The position numbers and the translations under genes were made by a program. Shown here piece by piece: positions 1 through 12,096 of a stretch of DNA of 64,000 nucleotides (its first letter is position 1; every line of letters begins with the position of its first letter). The notes beneath the pieces are model-generated. The model was not told the DNA's origin, ran no database searches, and saw only the letters and a list, made by a program, of their open reading frames with translations. The stretch is from Antedon mediterranea (Eukaryota > Echinodermata > Crinoidea > Comatulida > Antedonidae): the NCBI RefSeq assembly GCF_964355755.1, contig NC_092673.1:31191001-31255000 (forward strand). Reading direction: 5' to 3'.

Positions 1-2460
1 TCACCAAATTGGTTCTGTAAAAGTAATAAACTATGTAACTTGTATTTATTATATTATTACATTATATGTATCCTATTCTTTTCATAACGTTTAGATAATA
101 AGATATGTTTAATATAATATTTTGCTATGTAAATAATATCATATAATAAATGTTTCATTATCATTGTGTTTTACTGTAACCAAATTGGCTATAGTAAAAC
201 ACAATACTAAATTTGTATGTAAATGTATCATATTATTATATGTTTCCTATTCTTTATTTGTGTTTTACTGTATCCAGCACAGTGCTAAATATCATTTATC
301 ATAGTTAAAATGTTTTACTCTAACCAAATTGGTTATAGTAAAACACAGTGATAAATTACTATGTAAATGTCATTTATCATATTATTAAATGTTTCCTATT
401 CTTTATCATTGTGCTTTACTCTAATCAAATTGGTTATAGTAAAACACAGTGCTAAATTTCTATGTGAATGTCATTTATCATGTTATTAAATGTTTCCTAT
501 TCTTTATCATTGTGTTTTACTCTAACCAAATTGGTTATAGTAAAACACAGTGCTAAATTGCTATGTAATGACATTTATCGTATTATTAAATGTTTCCTAT
601 TCTATATCATTGTGCTTTACCATAACCAAATTGGTTATAGTAAAACATTGTGCTAAATTGCTAGCTATGTAAATAATCATTATTATTAAATGTTTCCTAT
701 TCTTTGTCATTGTGTTTTACTTTAACCAAATTGGTTATAGTAAAACACAGTGCTAAATTGCTATGTAATGACATTTATCATAATTATTATTAAATGTTTC
801 CTATTCTATATCATTGTGCTTTACCATAACCAAATTGGTTATAGTAAAACATGGTGCTAAATTGCTATGTAAATAATCATTATTATTAAATGTTTCCTAT
901 TCTATATCATTGTGCTTTACCATAACCAAATTGGTTATAGTAAAACACAGTGATAAATTGCTATGTAAATGTCATTTATCATATTATTAAATGTTTCCTA
1001 TTCTATATCATTGTGCTTTACCATAACCAAATTGGTTATAGTAAAACACAGTGCTAAATTGCTATGTGAATGTCATTTATCAAATTATTAAATGTTTCCT
1101 ATTCTTTATCATTATGTTTTACTTTAACCAAATTGGTTATAGTAAAACACAGTGCTAAATTGCTATGTAAATGTCATTTATCATATTATTAAATGTTTCC
1201 TATTCTATATCATTGTGCTTTACCATAACCAAATTGGTTATAGTAAAACACAGTGCTAAATTGCTATGTAAATGTCATATATCATATTATTAAATTCCTA
1301 TTCTTTATCATTCTGCTTTACTTTAACCAAATTGGTTATAGTAAAACACAGTGCTAAATTGCTATGTAAATGTCATTTATCATATTATTAAGTGTTTCCT
1401 ATTCTTTATCATTGTGTTTTACTTTAACCAAATTGGTTATAGTAAAACACAGTGCTAAATTGCTATGTAAATGTCATTTATCAAATTATTAAATGTTTCC
1501 TATTCTATATCATTGTGTTTTACTCTAACCAAATTGGTTATAGTAAAACACAGTGCTAAATTGCTATGTGAATGTCATATATCATATTATTAAATGTTTC
1601 CTATTCTTTATCATTATGTTTTACTATAACCAAATTGGTTATAGTAAAACACAGTGCTAAATTGCTATGTAAATAATCATTATTATTAAATGTTTCCTAT
1701 TCTTTATCATTGTGTTTTACTCTAACCAAATTGGTTATAGTAAAACACAGTGCTAAATTTCTATGTAAATGTCATATATCATTATTATTAAATTCCTATT
1801 CTTTATCATTCTGCTTTACTTTAACCAAATTGGTTATAGTAAAACACAGTGCTAAATTGCTATGTAAATGTCATTTATCATATTATTAAGTGTTTCCTAT
1901 TCTTTATCATTGTGTTTTACTTTAACCAAATTGGTTATAGTAAAACACAGTGCTAAATTGCTATGTAAATGTCATTTATCAAATTATTAAATGTTTCCTA
2001 TTCTATATCATTGTGTTTTACTCTAACCAAATTGGTTATAGTAAAACACAGTGCTAAATTGCTATGTGAATGTCATATATCATATTATTAAATGTTTCCT
2101 ATTCTTTATCATTGTGTTTTACTCTAACCAAATTGGTTATAGTAAAACACAGTGCTAAATTGCTATGTGAATGTCATATATCATATTATTAAATGTTTCC
2201 TATTCTTTATCATTGTGTTTTACTCTAACCAAATTGTTTATAGTAAAACACAGTGCTAAATTGCTATGTAAATGTCATTTATCATATTATTAAATGTTGC
2301 CTCTTCTATATCATTGTGTTTTACTCTAACCAAATTGGTTATAGTAAAACACAGTGATAAATTGCTATGTAATGACATTTATCATATTATTAAATGTTTC
2401 CTATTCTTTATCATTGTGTTTTACTCTAACCAAATTGGTTATTGTAAAACACAGTATATT
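1..2460. repeat. ~100-bp tandem satellite with palindromic core
   Basis: About 24 head-to-tail copies of a unit of roughly 96-105 bp; the first few are less regular. The array is open at the window start, so its true length is unknown. Each unit has a near-perfect 33-nt inverted repeat centred on CCAAATTGG, with arms like GTTTTACTATAACC and GGTTATAGTAAAAC (best copy about 1618-1650). A TTTCCTATTCTTTATCATTG spacer and a CTATGTAAATGTCATTTATC stretch follow. Short ORFs inside (for example 468-656 and 2272-2538) only reflect the repeat and are not genes. The array ends abruptly near 2455 in unrelated sequence. Confidence 0.95.
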
Positions 2461-5069
2461 TTACCTACAAAATCGCCGCAAAATTGTTTATACGTTTATT
2501 TTGATTGGCTAACTAAAGTACGGTCTAATGAATATTGATATCAGAAGATTCCCTAGCTTAGTGAAAAAGTTTTATTACCAAAAATATGCTGATTACGTCA
2601 CTACCGGAAGTTGTAGTCTAGCATGATGCAGACGCAATTGATTATGTACGTTTGTTAAACATATAAAAAGCTGTAAATTACCACAAAACGACAATAGGAA
2701 AGAATTCAAAGAAATGCCCTACGTGTTCAAAATCATTGTTTTAATATAGTTTGTATGTATAACTAACAATTGACCTTGTGGAAGAGCGTATAAATTTAAT
2801 TTAAAGTAAAACATGATTTACTCGCCAATTTGGTATTGGATATATAGCTCCACTAATGGACTACTGTATGCTGGGATAGGATTATACCATTAATTATTAA
2901 GACGGTGTTTTATTTCGTAAATTTGTAAATGTCATGTTAATTTTAACTAAAAATTAGGTTTCAAAATTTATTATAGTTTAGTTGAACAGAAATGATTATG
3001 CACTGAAAAATTAATTTTATCTGTTGTAGTTTTTGCGTTGCACACTTTATTTTCAAATTAATTTACCTATTGCACATTATTTTGGCCTGTTTTGCAGGTA
3101 GGTTCAGCATACCAAATTGGACTTCGCACACGTTCGATGTTTCTACCACGCCGCGTCTGGTGTCGAAATAAATTAGAGGAGCCTTGTTTTATAAAGTAAC
3201 CAGAATGGTAAATAAATTAATTACAGTAATTAATTATGTGATTTATCAATTTGCGTCGGCTCTCTCGAAAGGAAACAATATAATAATTAATATATAAATA
3301 CATATTTTAATTGGTCAAATGAATTTTTACGGATGTTAGTATTGGGTTTACTGTTTCTTAATATTTATTGGTGCATTATGTCTTCTCTTTATATGTATTG
3401 TTTTTATCGTACTTTTTATAATAATCATTACTATGTAAAGTTTTTGATATTAATATTTTTATATATATACATTAATATTTTAATTGTTTTAACTCTGAGA
3501 AAATGAATTTCTCCCTTGGAGGTCAATAACATTATTCTGATTCTAATGTATTTCAATGACATGATGATATGTATGATCTTGAATGTCTTTTTTATCGAAC
3601 TTACACAAATTTAATTATTCAGTTTTGATTGCCTGTAGCCTATTACTTTCAACTAAGTTTAGAAATACAGAATAAATCTATATACTGCATTTATTATTAT
3701 CCTTATAAATTATATGAAAAACATTCACAAATTAGTACGTGCCATTCGGTGAATGGAGGCTATTTATCACGTAACGTAAAACGGTGACTTTATTGCTACG
3801 TATAAAATGAAGTGAAAGAATATACGGTGTTTGTAACGTATCATGCACTTAACGATGATTTCTATTGAGGCATTACCGGTATTTAACATTCACAACAAAT
3901 TCAAATAAGATGCCTCTCATCCTCTCCACAAAGTGATCATAGACCAACTTAATCCAAGTGGTAGATTGAGGCTCCTCAGTGTGAAAACAAATCGATTTGC
4001 TAAATCCTTTATTCCCTCCGGTATCATCCAGTACAACAGGAAGTCAAGAAGATAATTTTATATTGTAATTTTTTAGATGTTTTTATATATATGAATGGTT
4101 TTATGCTATATTTGTTTTTATAGTGTTTTCTTTGTTATTATGACGAGCAATGAATTTCCTTTTTGAGGATCAATAAAAGTTATCTTATCTTATCTTATCT
4201 TATAATATAAAGTCGAACCATGAAGGTAAAAGATAAATAAAAATATATGATGTTTTACCTCCATGGTCGAACTGTACTATTTAGTATTATATGATGTGTT
4301 GCTCATAATCACACATGATTTTCAATTTCAGTAGTGAACGGTAATCCTCGGTTACCGTATTGAATATGTAGGCCTACGTCAAGGCGGGTCTCGTGAAATA
4401 ATTCATTATAATTAATCCACATGCATAAAGTGCATTACTTTAAATCACCTATTTCATGTTCATTAACAGCAGTTGGCCCTGGGGTGTGCTGCCCTGAAAA
4501 GAGGTTGGTTACCGTATATGTTTTAGAGTCACCGAATTTTTGTACCGCGCCTATCCTCGCTTCAACCATTGACTTTTTTTCGTTTTCTTTTTTTTTTCTT
4601 GGAAGTTTTAATTGCTCAATCGATATAATTTACTTCTGGACAAAAATTAACTGAACTCAACTCATCCCATCCGGCATTGCTTAACGAGTTAGTTACCGCA
4701 GAGGCCTAATTAATAGTAGGCATAGTAACAATTTGTTGTTGTTTTTTTTTTTTTCTTTTTTTTTTACGACTACATCTTCTCCGATTTTCTCCATTTGCAG
4801 GGTTTTTTTTTAACTCTTTTTATGAAATGAAATAGACATACAGTCAACCCTTGTATATTTTTTTGCGATCGAACATGTTTCAAGTCCACTTTGGTATACC
4901 GAGTGTAACCCAATGTTTGTTAAACGTCTGGATTACCACGACTAGCCCAATGCCACAACACTGAACTCTGGGATAGCATAAGAAACACACGTAAGTTCAC
5001 ACACGGAAAGAAAATAATAATTCCATATTTTACAGATTTTAATGAAAAAACAACATTTTATCTCCAGAA
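2461..5069. other. Intergenic region upstream of ATF6
   Basis: No coding exon could be supported. The stretch holds a LINE 3' remnant near 3900-4201, another LINE-like tail near 3490-3550 (a 'gaatttctcccttggaggtcaataa'-type 3' end), poly-T tracts at about 4570-4600 and 4740-4770, and otherwise unique AT-rich DNA. The last few hundred bases should include the ATF6 promoter and 5' UTR, but no TATA box or other motif stands out clearly. Confidence 0.6.
3905..4201 (+). mobile_element. LINE 3'-end fragment (CR1/L2-like)
   Basis: The reading frame ending at TAA 4053-4055 gives a reverse-transcriptase C-terminal tail of the type RLRLLSVKTNRF followed by SFIPSGIIQYN, a signature seen at the end of many CR1/L2-like LINE proteins. 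A short 3' UTR with a 'gaggatcaataaaagt' motif follows, then a TTATC microsatellite tail (4180-4201), as is typical of these elements. The 5' part is missing, so this is a 5'-truncated dead copy. Confidence 0.65.
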
Positions 5070-8000
5070 ATGTCTCTGGATTTTGTATCTGAAGCTGATA
5101 CAACTTATCTGACAGACAATTTTTTGCCGTCTGAAGATTGGGGTACGTATAATTAGGCATTCATTCTCGGTTGTATTTTGTTATTTTTTTAGCCCCATTT
5201 TCATTCGGCATCAAATCCAATCAAGCAGAACCGATGCCTTTTAAATTCATTTAATTGGGCCGGGTATCAACCATGGAAACACCACGTACACGTTTACACT
5301 GGCTTAGCCTAAAAACATGACTCTAGCCGACCTAGTATAGCTAGCTAGAGGGCCTAGCTAGGCAGATTAACAATAATATGTTAATTTATATTTAAACTAG
5401 GGCCTAGTTAGATGATTGTTTTTATCTGTAGTGTAGGTCATATATATGTTGATATATATAGTACTGTACTTTAGTAGTAGGCCAACAAAGTAGACTAGAG
5501 GCCTAGTTGTAGTAGTAAGACTAACCCAGTCCTAGCATTATTGTAATTTTATTGTATATAAATAAATACACTGAGCCTATAAAATTTACTGTATTATATT
5601 TTTATTAATTTTACTGTATAATAAATTATTTATATTTAATTTATTAATTAATTTAGATAATGATCTTGGCAAGTTAGACATTTTAGCAGACAGCATATCA
5701 AGTGCCGACCTTCTGAGTGACATTCCACATTTGAAGGTTTGTATAATATTACTTGACAAAATGTAAATTTAGTATCTGTGACAAGTTCTCTTTTTTTCTT
5801 TGCATCCTGTAGTGGGTGAAAGGTAGTGGTGCTTCACTGTCTGTAGGTGATCATGGGTTCAAACTGGCATACCTGATTCTCTGTTGTGATATTTAATGAT
5901 CCCTCTTGCTTACTTTTTCAGTTGAGATTGTGTTGGATGTTACTCTTCTAGTTGTAATGTATTAAAGTCTCTATTTCATTTAATCACTGTTTTAGAATCC
6001 TCTTGGAAATTTTGTGGACTCTAAGGTTACAGACTGGTTTGGTGCTGACCTGGGAAATCCATGGGATCACCTGGATTCAGAAATCAATGAAGTCATTGGA
6101 GGTAAGTATTAAATGTACAATAAAGAAGTGAAATATTTAAGTACCATATTCAAGCTGTTAGTTAAAGGAACTTTATAAAGATATATATGTTTTTGGAAAG
6201 ACCCTACAAAATACAGTACTTCAATGGAGATCCAGCTTTTCAGGAAGTCTGGCTTCATTGATGGCATTCTTCTCATCATAAAGTTGTACTTGCCATAGTA
6301 ATTACATTGTAGTGTTTTTCTCCATGATTGCATATGGGCTAAACATTTGAATGAATAAAAGCATGTTTGATTATTAATATACAGATTATTGTTAGTGATT
6401 AATAACACTTATTTTTTATATTAATAACAGGTATTAATATAAAGGCAGAACCACTGTCGCCTCCACCATCATCTACATGCTCTGAAGATTCTGCCGATAG
6501 TGGTACTCATGTAAGTCAAAGATAAAGAATTTTTTATACAAACCTTATAGTGAAAAATGTAAAACATCCGGGCTACAGCTGAGTAGCATGTAATAAGTGT
6601 ATGACTGGGCTAATAAATCACATAAAAAGGGTGGTCTGAGAGGTTGATCCGTTTGTAATGGGGTATCAAAATGACAAGTATTGTACAGTTTGAAACCACT
6701 CAGAGTGGGATGGAGAGGGAGTACCGCTCTGGGGTGGATATCTAGTATTTTATAATTACTATATAAGCATATAGTTTGTAATGTTAATTTAGACCATCAA
6801 AAGCTTAGTACAGTAATTTCTGAGACTCTGTTCTATTGAAATTTAGAAATTATTACTTAATTTTCGCATTTTCTTTTCATTCAGAGTATTTCAAGTCCAA
6901 CATGTGCACACATAGATTTAAAAATAGAAACACCCCCTCTGAGCCCCCCGCAAGATGAAATGACACCGCTTACTGGTCCAAACTTTGTGCCAACCGTTAA
7001 CGGAGTGAGCGTAGTAAATGAGGTGATAGTCGGGCAGCCAGTGAGGCTGAAGAATGGGAAGCGCATACTACCAAGGCCGCAGACAATACGTCAGGTTATA
7101 ATTCCCAAGACTGATCCAAATATAGTGACGGTATCAACAGCTAATAACATGAAGGTCACTCCAATATCAGGTATGCATTTCTGGGTGTTTTTGTGGGGAG
7201 GGGGTGGGGTTGATTGCGATGCCATTATTAAGGGGATGTATATTGTGTCATCCAATTATTTTAGTAGGTTTCATTTTTTTTTTTTAACTGATAAAATACT
7301 TTTATTGCAACTTTTGAATTTGTTGAATTATACAATATATTATAATATATATTATCCTTTGGGATATCCTCTTTTAGGACACCTTTTATCGCCCTTATTG
7401 GGTGGACACCTTCTTGTGAAGCAAATGTGGAATGATATGTTATGACTTAACACTACAGTCAACCTTTATTTAAAGGAATCTCCTATTAAGACAGGGTATA
7501 ATTTGTTTGGTCCTAGTTGATCTGTAACTTTTAAGTCATGTAAAATATTATTACCACCAGAACTATAAACATTGTGTAGTAAGTATATCATATCTCTGTT
7601 TTAACTTAGAAGTTAATTTTAGAACAAATTTTAATTTCAGTTGCCGGTCAACGTATTGTTCTGGCACCCTCCAACGTGAAACCATTAAGCACAACTTCAG
7701 TGATTACCTCATCTGAGGCTCCGCCAACAAAGCAAGCTAGACTGAGTAATATCAATGTTCCAAAACCTGTTTTAGCCCCAGTTGTTACAGAACCTACATG
7801 TCCCCCCGACATAGATGTAAGTATTTTACGTTTTGGATGTTCTATTACTATTTTTCTCTACTTGTAACTTTTTTATTCAAGAAATCATGTTAGTAGATAA
7901 GTTTGTATATTTAGATTGTGATAAGCTTTGATTAGCTATCTATACCTTATCACCATTTGTCAATTATTTTTTGTTGACAATAAAGAGCAAATTATATTAT

Positions 8001-11000
8001 TTATAAAATTTTCTGACAATAAAAAAATGCTAATTTGATCTGCAACTGCTTTATTTTCAGGTGCGGATATGGAAAAGACAACAAAGAATGATTAAAAATA
8101 GAGAATCTGCTTGTTTGTCTAGGAAAAAGAAAAAAGAGGTAATTTGCAATTGTGAAACAAATATTTCTCTTTTAACACGAATCTTTTAAAAGAACTTATC
8201 TGAGGACACATTAATGCCATGATAGTGTGTCCCTTTAATAAGTGTATTTAATTTACAGGGAATTTTGTACCAACTTATTTTTTAAATGCTAAGAGAAAAC
8301 TTATTTCAGCTACATGAACTAGATGAAAAATAGCATTAAATAACATCAGTATTTATATTTTTTTTCCACAGTATTTAACAAATTTAGAAGTACAGATTCA
8401 TGACATCCAAGAAGAGAATGACGAACTTAGAAGAGAGAATTTATCACTTAAACAACAATTAGAAGCATTAAGACACGACGTAAGTATTCTATGATATCCG
8501 ACTTATCCTAGTTAAGTTGCCTCAACCTTTGGGAGAATAATTAAGCTGTTGGTCCTGTGTAAATTGTTTATTTCTTAACCTATCCTGTTTAAATTTTTAT
8601 ATTAATGGTTTTCTTTTTCAGTATGATCATTTGTCCAAGATGCGATCAATGCTGCCCTCAACGACTAAAACTGCCACATGTTTGTTAGCTGTAGTGTTTA
8701 TTATCGGTTTCAACGTAGCTCCATTAAGGTATGATAAAGTTAATTTTCAAATTGCAAATTGGTTTAATATTGTGTGTACCTTAGTATATTGCATAGATTT
8801 TAGAGAGCTTCTAGTGAAGAAACCCACCCCAGGGCAGGGGATGTCATTTTGGATCCAAACCTTTCATCACCATTGTGGTCATTTTGATACTCCATGTGTA
8901 CCCGGTGTGCAATACCAAAAATGAACAAATGTACTAATGCTCTATATGCATTCCATAGAGCTATAAGTTTCATAGAGTTATAAGTCACATAGAGTATAGT
9001 ATAGAACTATAAGTTGTATAGAGCTATAAGTTGTATAGAGCTGTAAGTTGCATAGAGCTATAAGTTGCATAGAGCTGTAAGTTGCATAGAGCTGTAAGTT
9101 GTATAGAGCTGTAAGTTGTATAGAGCTGTAAGTTGTATAGAGCTGTAAGTTGTATAGAGCTGTAAGTTGTATAGAGCTGTAAGTTGCATAGAGCTGTAAG
9201 TTGCATAGAGCTGTAAGTTGCATAGAGCTGTAAGTTGCATAGAGCTGTAAGTTGCATAGAGCTGTAAGTTGCATAGAGCTGTAAGTTGCATAGAGCTATA
9301 TGTTGCATAGAGCTATAAGTTAATAGAGCTATAAGTTGCATAGAGCTACAGTATATGTTCATTTGAAACCCCGCCCACTGCTCACCCACACTAGTTTTTG
9401 ATATCTTTTTAATGTATTTAATATTTGTGTATTCATTTCAGTGTTTTCAATACGCAGCATGCAGCACCGCAATATATCAAAACCGTTCACAACAGTAGAA
9501 ATTTATTATCTTTTAATGAAAACACTACATCCTTATACAACACCTCCAGCGACCAAGACATAATGGACGTCACGTTCACACAAGAAGAACGCAACCAGCT
9601 TATGTTGTTAAATGATATGAGTAATTATCCGATGTCTAAGGCTCATCCATCATGTCCATTTAATTCTACAGAAGTGTTGAGGTATGTATCTTTATTAATA
9701 TTCCAATCTTAAGGTCCCAGACTCAACCCTAACTGTTTCTACTCTATTTCCTCTTATCAATTAAGAATTTTTCTTAAACAAATCATAAATGGGGGAGAAT
9801 ATTTCTATGAGTTGAAAATATCCTGTCCATTTAACGAGTAAAAAAACTATGGATGACTACAGTATAGCATATATGTAATGTTTGAATGAACAAAATTGGT
9901 TGCTTCTATTTCGAAAAAATATATTGAATATCGAAACATGGCAGGCTATAGGCGCTTGACCTTTGACAAGATCGCCTAAAATTTATAATTTAAATCTACG
10001 ATACTTAGTATGTATATTCAGGAATAGCCGCTCCATAGTCTCTTTGCTTTTCTTCCTTATATCTTATTCTGATTAACTCAAAATTATTTTTACTAACAAA
10101 CATTACTATTTGTATGCCTAGTGTGTAAAAACATTATTGACATAATTTCATAAACATCTTCATGTCGTACAACTACTCGTAACATTTTTTCTCAACTTTC
10201 TATCATCTAAAGTCGTAGTTAGTCATGCCTCGGGTCACATTTTATGGTCTCCGTACAGGTAGGCTACTACATCAGTACTTCTATGAATGGATGACTAGCC
10301 GGTGACAATAACGCTAGTTGGTCATACACAGTACCGTTTTTGATTTTACGATCATTCGGGAAACCACCTCACGACAAGAATTTTAGTCAAAAAACCTTAA
10401 AATTCATTTTTCAACAGTTGTTCTTGTATTTATTTTATTCAAATTTAAAAGAAATTATTGTACTAATAGTTTGCAATATCTAATATATTTCAATTATTTT
10501 ATGTTATTCTGTTTAGGTTAGCAGATAAATTAAAAGGTTGGGTGTTTGGTCACGAACAAGAAAAAAAGAAAAGTGCGCAGAAAAGTAAAAAATCTGTAAG
10601 TATTACATTTATTTTCTAAAATAATTTGTAATAACATTTGTAACTTGTAATGTAACTTTTTATGATTATGATATTAAATGTAAATGTTCACCTGATGTGT
10701 AATCAACACTGTATAAAGCTCTGTCTACACTATCAAACTAGTTTGACAAAAAAGGTTCACCGGTTCTCGTCAGATCACCGAAGTTAAGCAACGTTGGGCC
10801 CGGTTGCGTTCTGGATGGGAAACCGTCTAGAAATCGTGGCGGGTGCTGTATATACTGGAGAGTGATGGTGTAATGGTAATATCGGACTAGCATGTGATAG
10901 GCATGGGTTCGAGGTTATCTGTACCATACTAATTGCATCCTTAGGCAAGATGCTTTACTCTCATTGCCTAATATGGTAGGCGCTGCACTGCTGGCTGCCG

Positions 11001-12096
11001 TGGGTCCGTGGAGGGCCTAATCCGAATTTCCTCACTGAGGACAAATATTAATACAAAATACAAAAATACAAAAATACAAAGGTGTGACGTGCCCAAATAT
11101 GGTAGTGATATGACATCATCATATCCATATATGGGCACATCACATTTTTTTTGTAACATAAAGTTTACCATTTTTGATATAAAAAATTGTATACACATTT
11201 ATAATATTTTATTATTTAAAGAAATCTCTGAAGAGGAGAAAGCGTGACATGGCCCGTAAAATGACTTCTCAAATGGAGAACGTAGATGAGCGTGGCCTGC
11301 AGCTGTATGACAGCCTCTTTGACAGGCGCTACGCGAATCTCCTGAATGCTCTCGACAGGAAAAACGACACATATTATGTTGTGTCCTTTAGAAGAGTAAG
11401 TTGTCAATTAATTCCCATTTACTGATTAAAAAACGTTTTAAATAATATATGTGTTTTTGGCAAGTAAAGGTTTTGAAAACTCTGACAATGTTGACCTGAT
11501 TCAGAGACAACATTTGACATTTAGAACTGTGACTGAACTCAAATATATACATTTACAGTCCATTAGGTGATTACTTTCCTAACAATAAAGTTCTCAATTT
11601 TTTAATTACATATATTCTCCCAACAATTAGGCTGGGGAAAAAACTCTAAACCTGACCTACTCAAAACAAGTGCTCACCATAAAACGACCCTTTGACTAAC
11701 CTATCCCTAATGTATGTAACTTTAATTAATTTGATATATTATAGGATCATCTGTTACTACCAGCACTCCAACATAACAACACTGGAAGACCCAAAATATC
11801 TGTGCTTATGCCAGCCCTAAGATTGAATGGTAAGTGGTGTTTTTTATATCATTTTTAACATACAATGTTTAATGTATATTTTTCGATTATTCTATTTAAA
11901 CACATGTATATCTGTAGATTCAACAGTGGATGATCACATGATGGATCACATGTCCATGATGCAAATAGATTGTGAGGTAATGGATACGCGTGTCATACAA
12001 GTTAAAAATGCTCCAGCGACCTCCACGGCCAAAGATCACATAATGACCGATAACGAACCAATCAAGTTTCATCCAAGAAACATCACAATACCGTGA
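5070..12096 (+). CDS. ATF6: ATF6: ER-membrane bZIP transcription factor
   Basis: Complete 616-aa protein in 14 coding exons: 5070-5142, 5657-5736, 5996-6101, 6431-6510, 6885-7170, 7641-7816, 8061-8138, 8372-8479, 8622-8728, 9442-9681, 10517-10595, 11222-11395, 11745-11829, 11918-12096. All junctions are GT-AG and the phases agree. Human ATF6 has 670 aa, so length is near normal. Order of parts: acidic activation region (residues 1-110), two psi-K-x-E-type sites (IKAE, LKIE) each followed by LSPP or PPLSPP, basic region and zipper (about 268-340; NRESAC then KKKKE), one membrane segment (about 346-364) containing N360-x-x-P363 for S2P cleavage, then an RNLL S1P site at 384-387. The lumenal domain keeps the [15 protein letters not shown] block and both cysteines expected from the family (in HPSCPF and QIDCEV). 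Known role: on ER stress it moves to the Golgi, is cut, and its N-terminal half activates chaperone genes. The start is the first ATG of an exon with a strong donor. Confidence 0.95.
8712..8723 (+). other. S2P helix-breaking motif (N-V-A-P) in ATF6 membrane segment
   Basis: Codons for Asn-Val-Ala-Pro near the lumenal end of the predicted membrane helix of ATF6. In human ATF6 an Asn and a Pro spaced the same way are needed for site-2 protease cleavage. The matching spacing here suggests that regulated intramembrane proteolysis is retained. Confidence 0.8.
8942..9353. repeat. 17-bp minisatellite in ATF6 intron 9
   Basis: About 23 copies of a 17-bp unit, CATAGAGCTGTAAGTTG, with CATAG/TATAG and CTGTAAG/CTATAAG variants. 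It is degenerate at the left edge and most uniform from about 9030 to 9300. Since 17 is not a multiple of three and the antisense unit has no stop, long overlapping antisense ORFs appear in all three frames. These are artefacts of the repeat. Confidence 0.95.
9497..9508 (+). other. Predicted S1P site (R-N-L-L) of ATF6
   Basis: Arg-Asn-Leu-Leu lies 24 residues after the Asn of the NxxP motif; in human ATF6 the RHLL site sits about 25 residues after it. It fits the RxxL rule of site-1 protease. It falls early in exon 10, right after the membrane segment. Confidence 0.8.
10716..11168. mobile_element. MITE family A, copy 1, interrupted by a SINE
   Basis: The left part (10716-10757) matches the family TIR AAGCTCTGTCTACACTATC and the inner AAACTAGTTTGAC arm. 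The right part (about 11080-11168) carries the GTGCCCAAATATGG and ATATGGGCACATCACA core found in the other copies. The outer right TIR is missing. A SINE of about 320 bp separates the two parts. It lies in ATF6 intron 11 (10596-11221). Confidence 0.75.
10757..11079 (+). mobile_element. 5S rRNA-derived composite SINE (SINE3-like)
   Basis: Bases 10762-10855 closely resemble eukaryotic 5S rRNA from about its residue 30 to its end: CACCGGTTCTCGTCAGATCA, GAAGTTAAGCAACG, GGGCCCGGTTGCG, GGATGGGAAACCG and GGGTGCTGTA. This span includes the A-box, intermediate element and C-box of the 5S internal promoter. A tRNA-like stretch follows (A-box-like TGGTGTAATGG, B-box-like GGGTTCGAGG at about 10904), then a body and an ACAAAAAT-rich tail. 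The element splits a family-A MITE, with a short AAAGGT shared at both junctions as a possible target duplication. The first about 30 nt of 5S are absent, so this is not a functional 5S gene. Confidence 0.8.

Noticed and set aside
5805-5880. tRNA-like stretch with a B-box-like GGGTTCAAACTGG in ATF6 intron 2
   Set aside because: No cloverleaf, no convincing A box and no tail; possibly an old SINE head, but too weak to list.
8942-9353. Regularly spaced repeats resembling a CRISPR array
   Set aside because: There are no unique spacers; units are contiguous, and the window is plainly animal.
8978-9389. Overlapping antisense ORFs of 77-121 aa ([16 protein letters not shown] repeats)
   Set aside because: Produced by a stop-free 17-bp minisatellite within an intron.
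10762-10855. 5S rRNA gene
   Set aside because: The first about 30 nt are missing, several bases differ, and it is fused to a SINE body with an A-rich tail. It is a mobile-element part.
11827-12096. An 89-aa ORF read as an independent gene
   Set aside because: Its second half is the last coding exon of ATF6 (11918-12096); the first part is intron.
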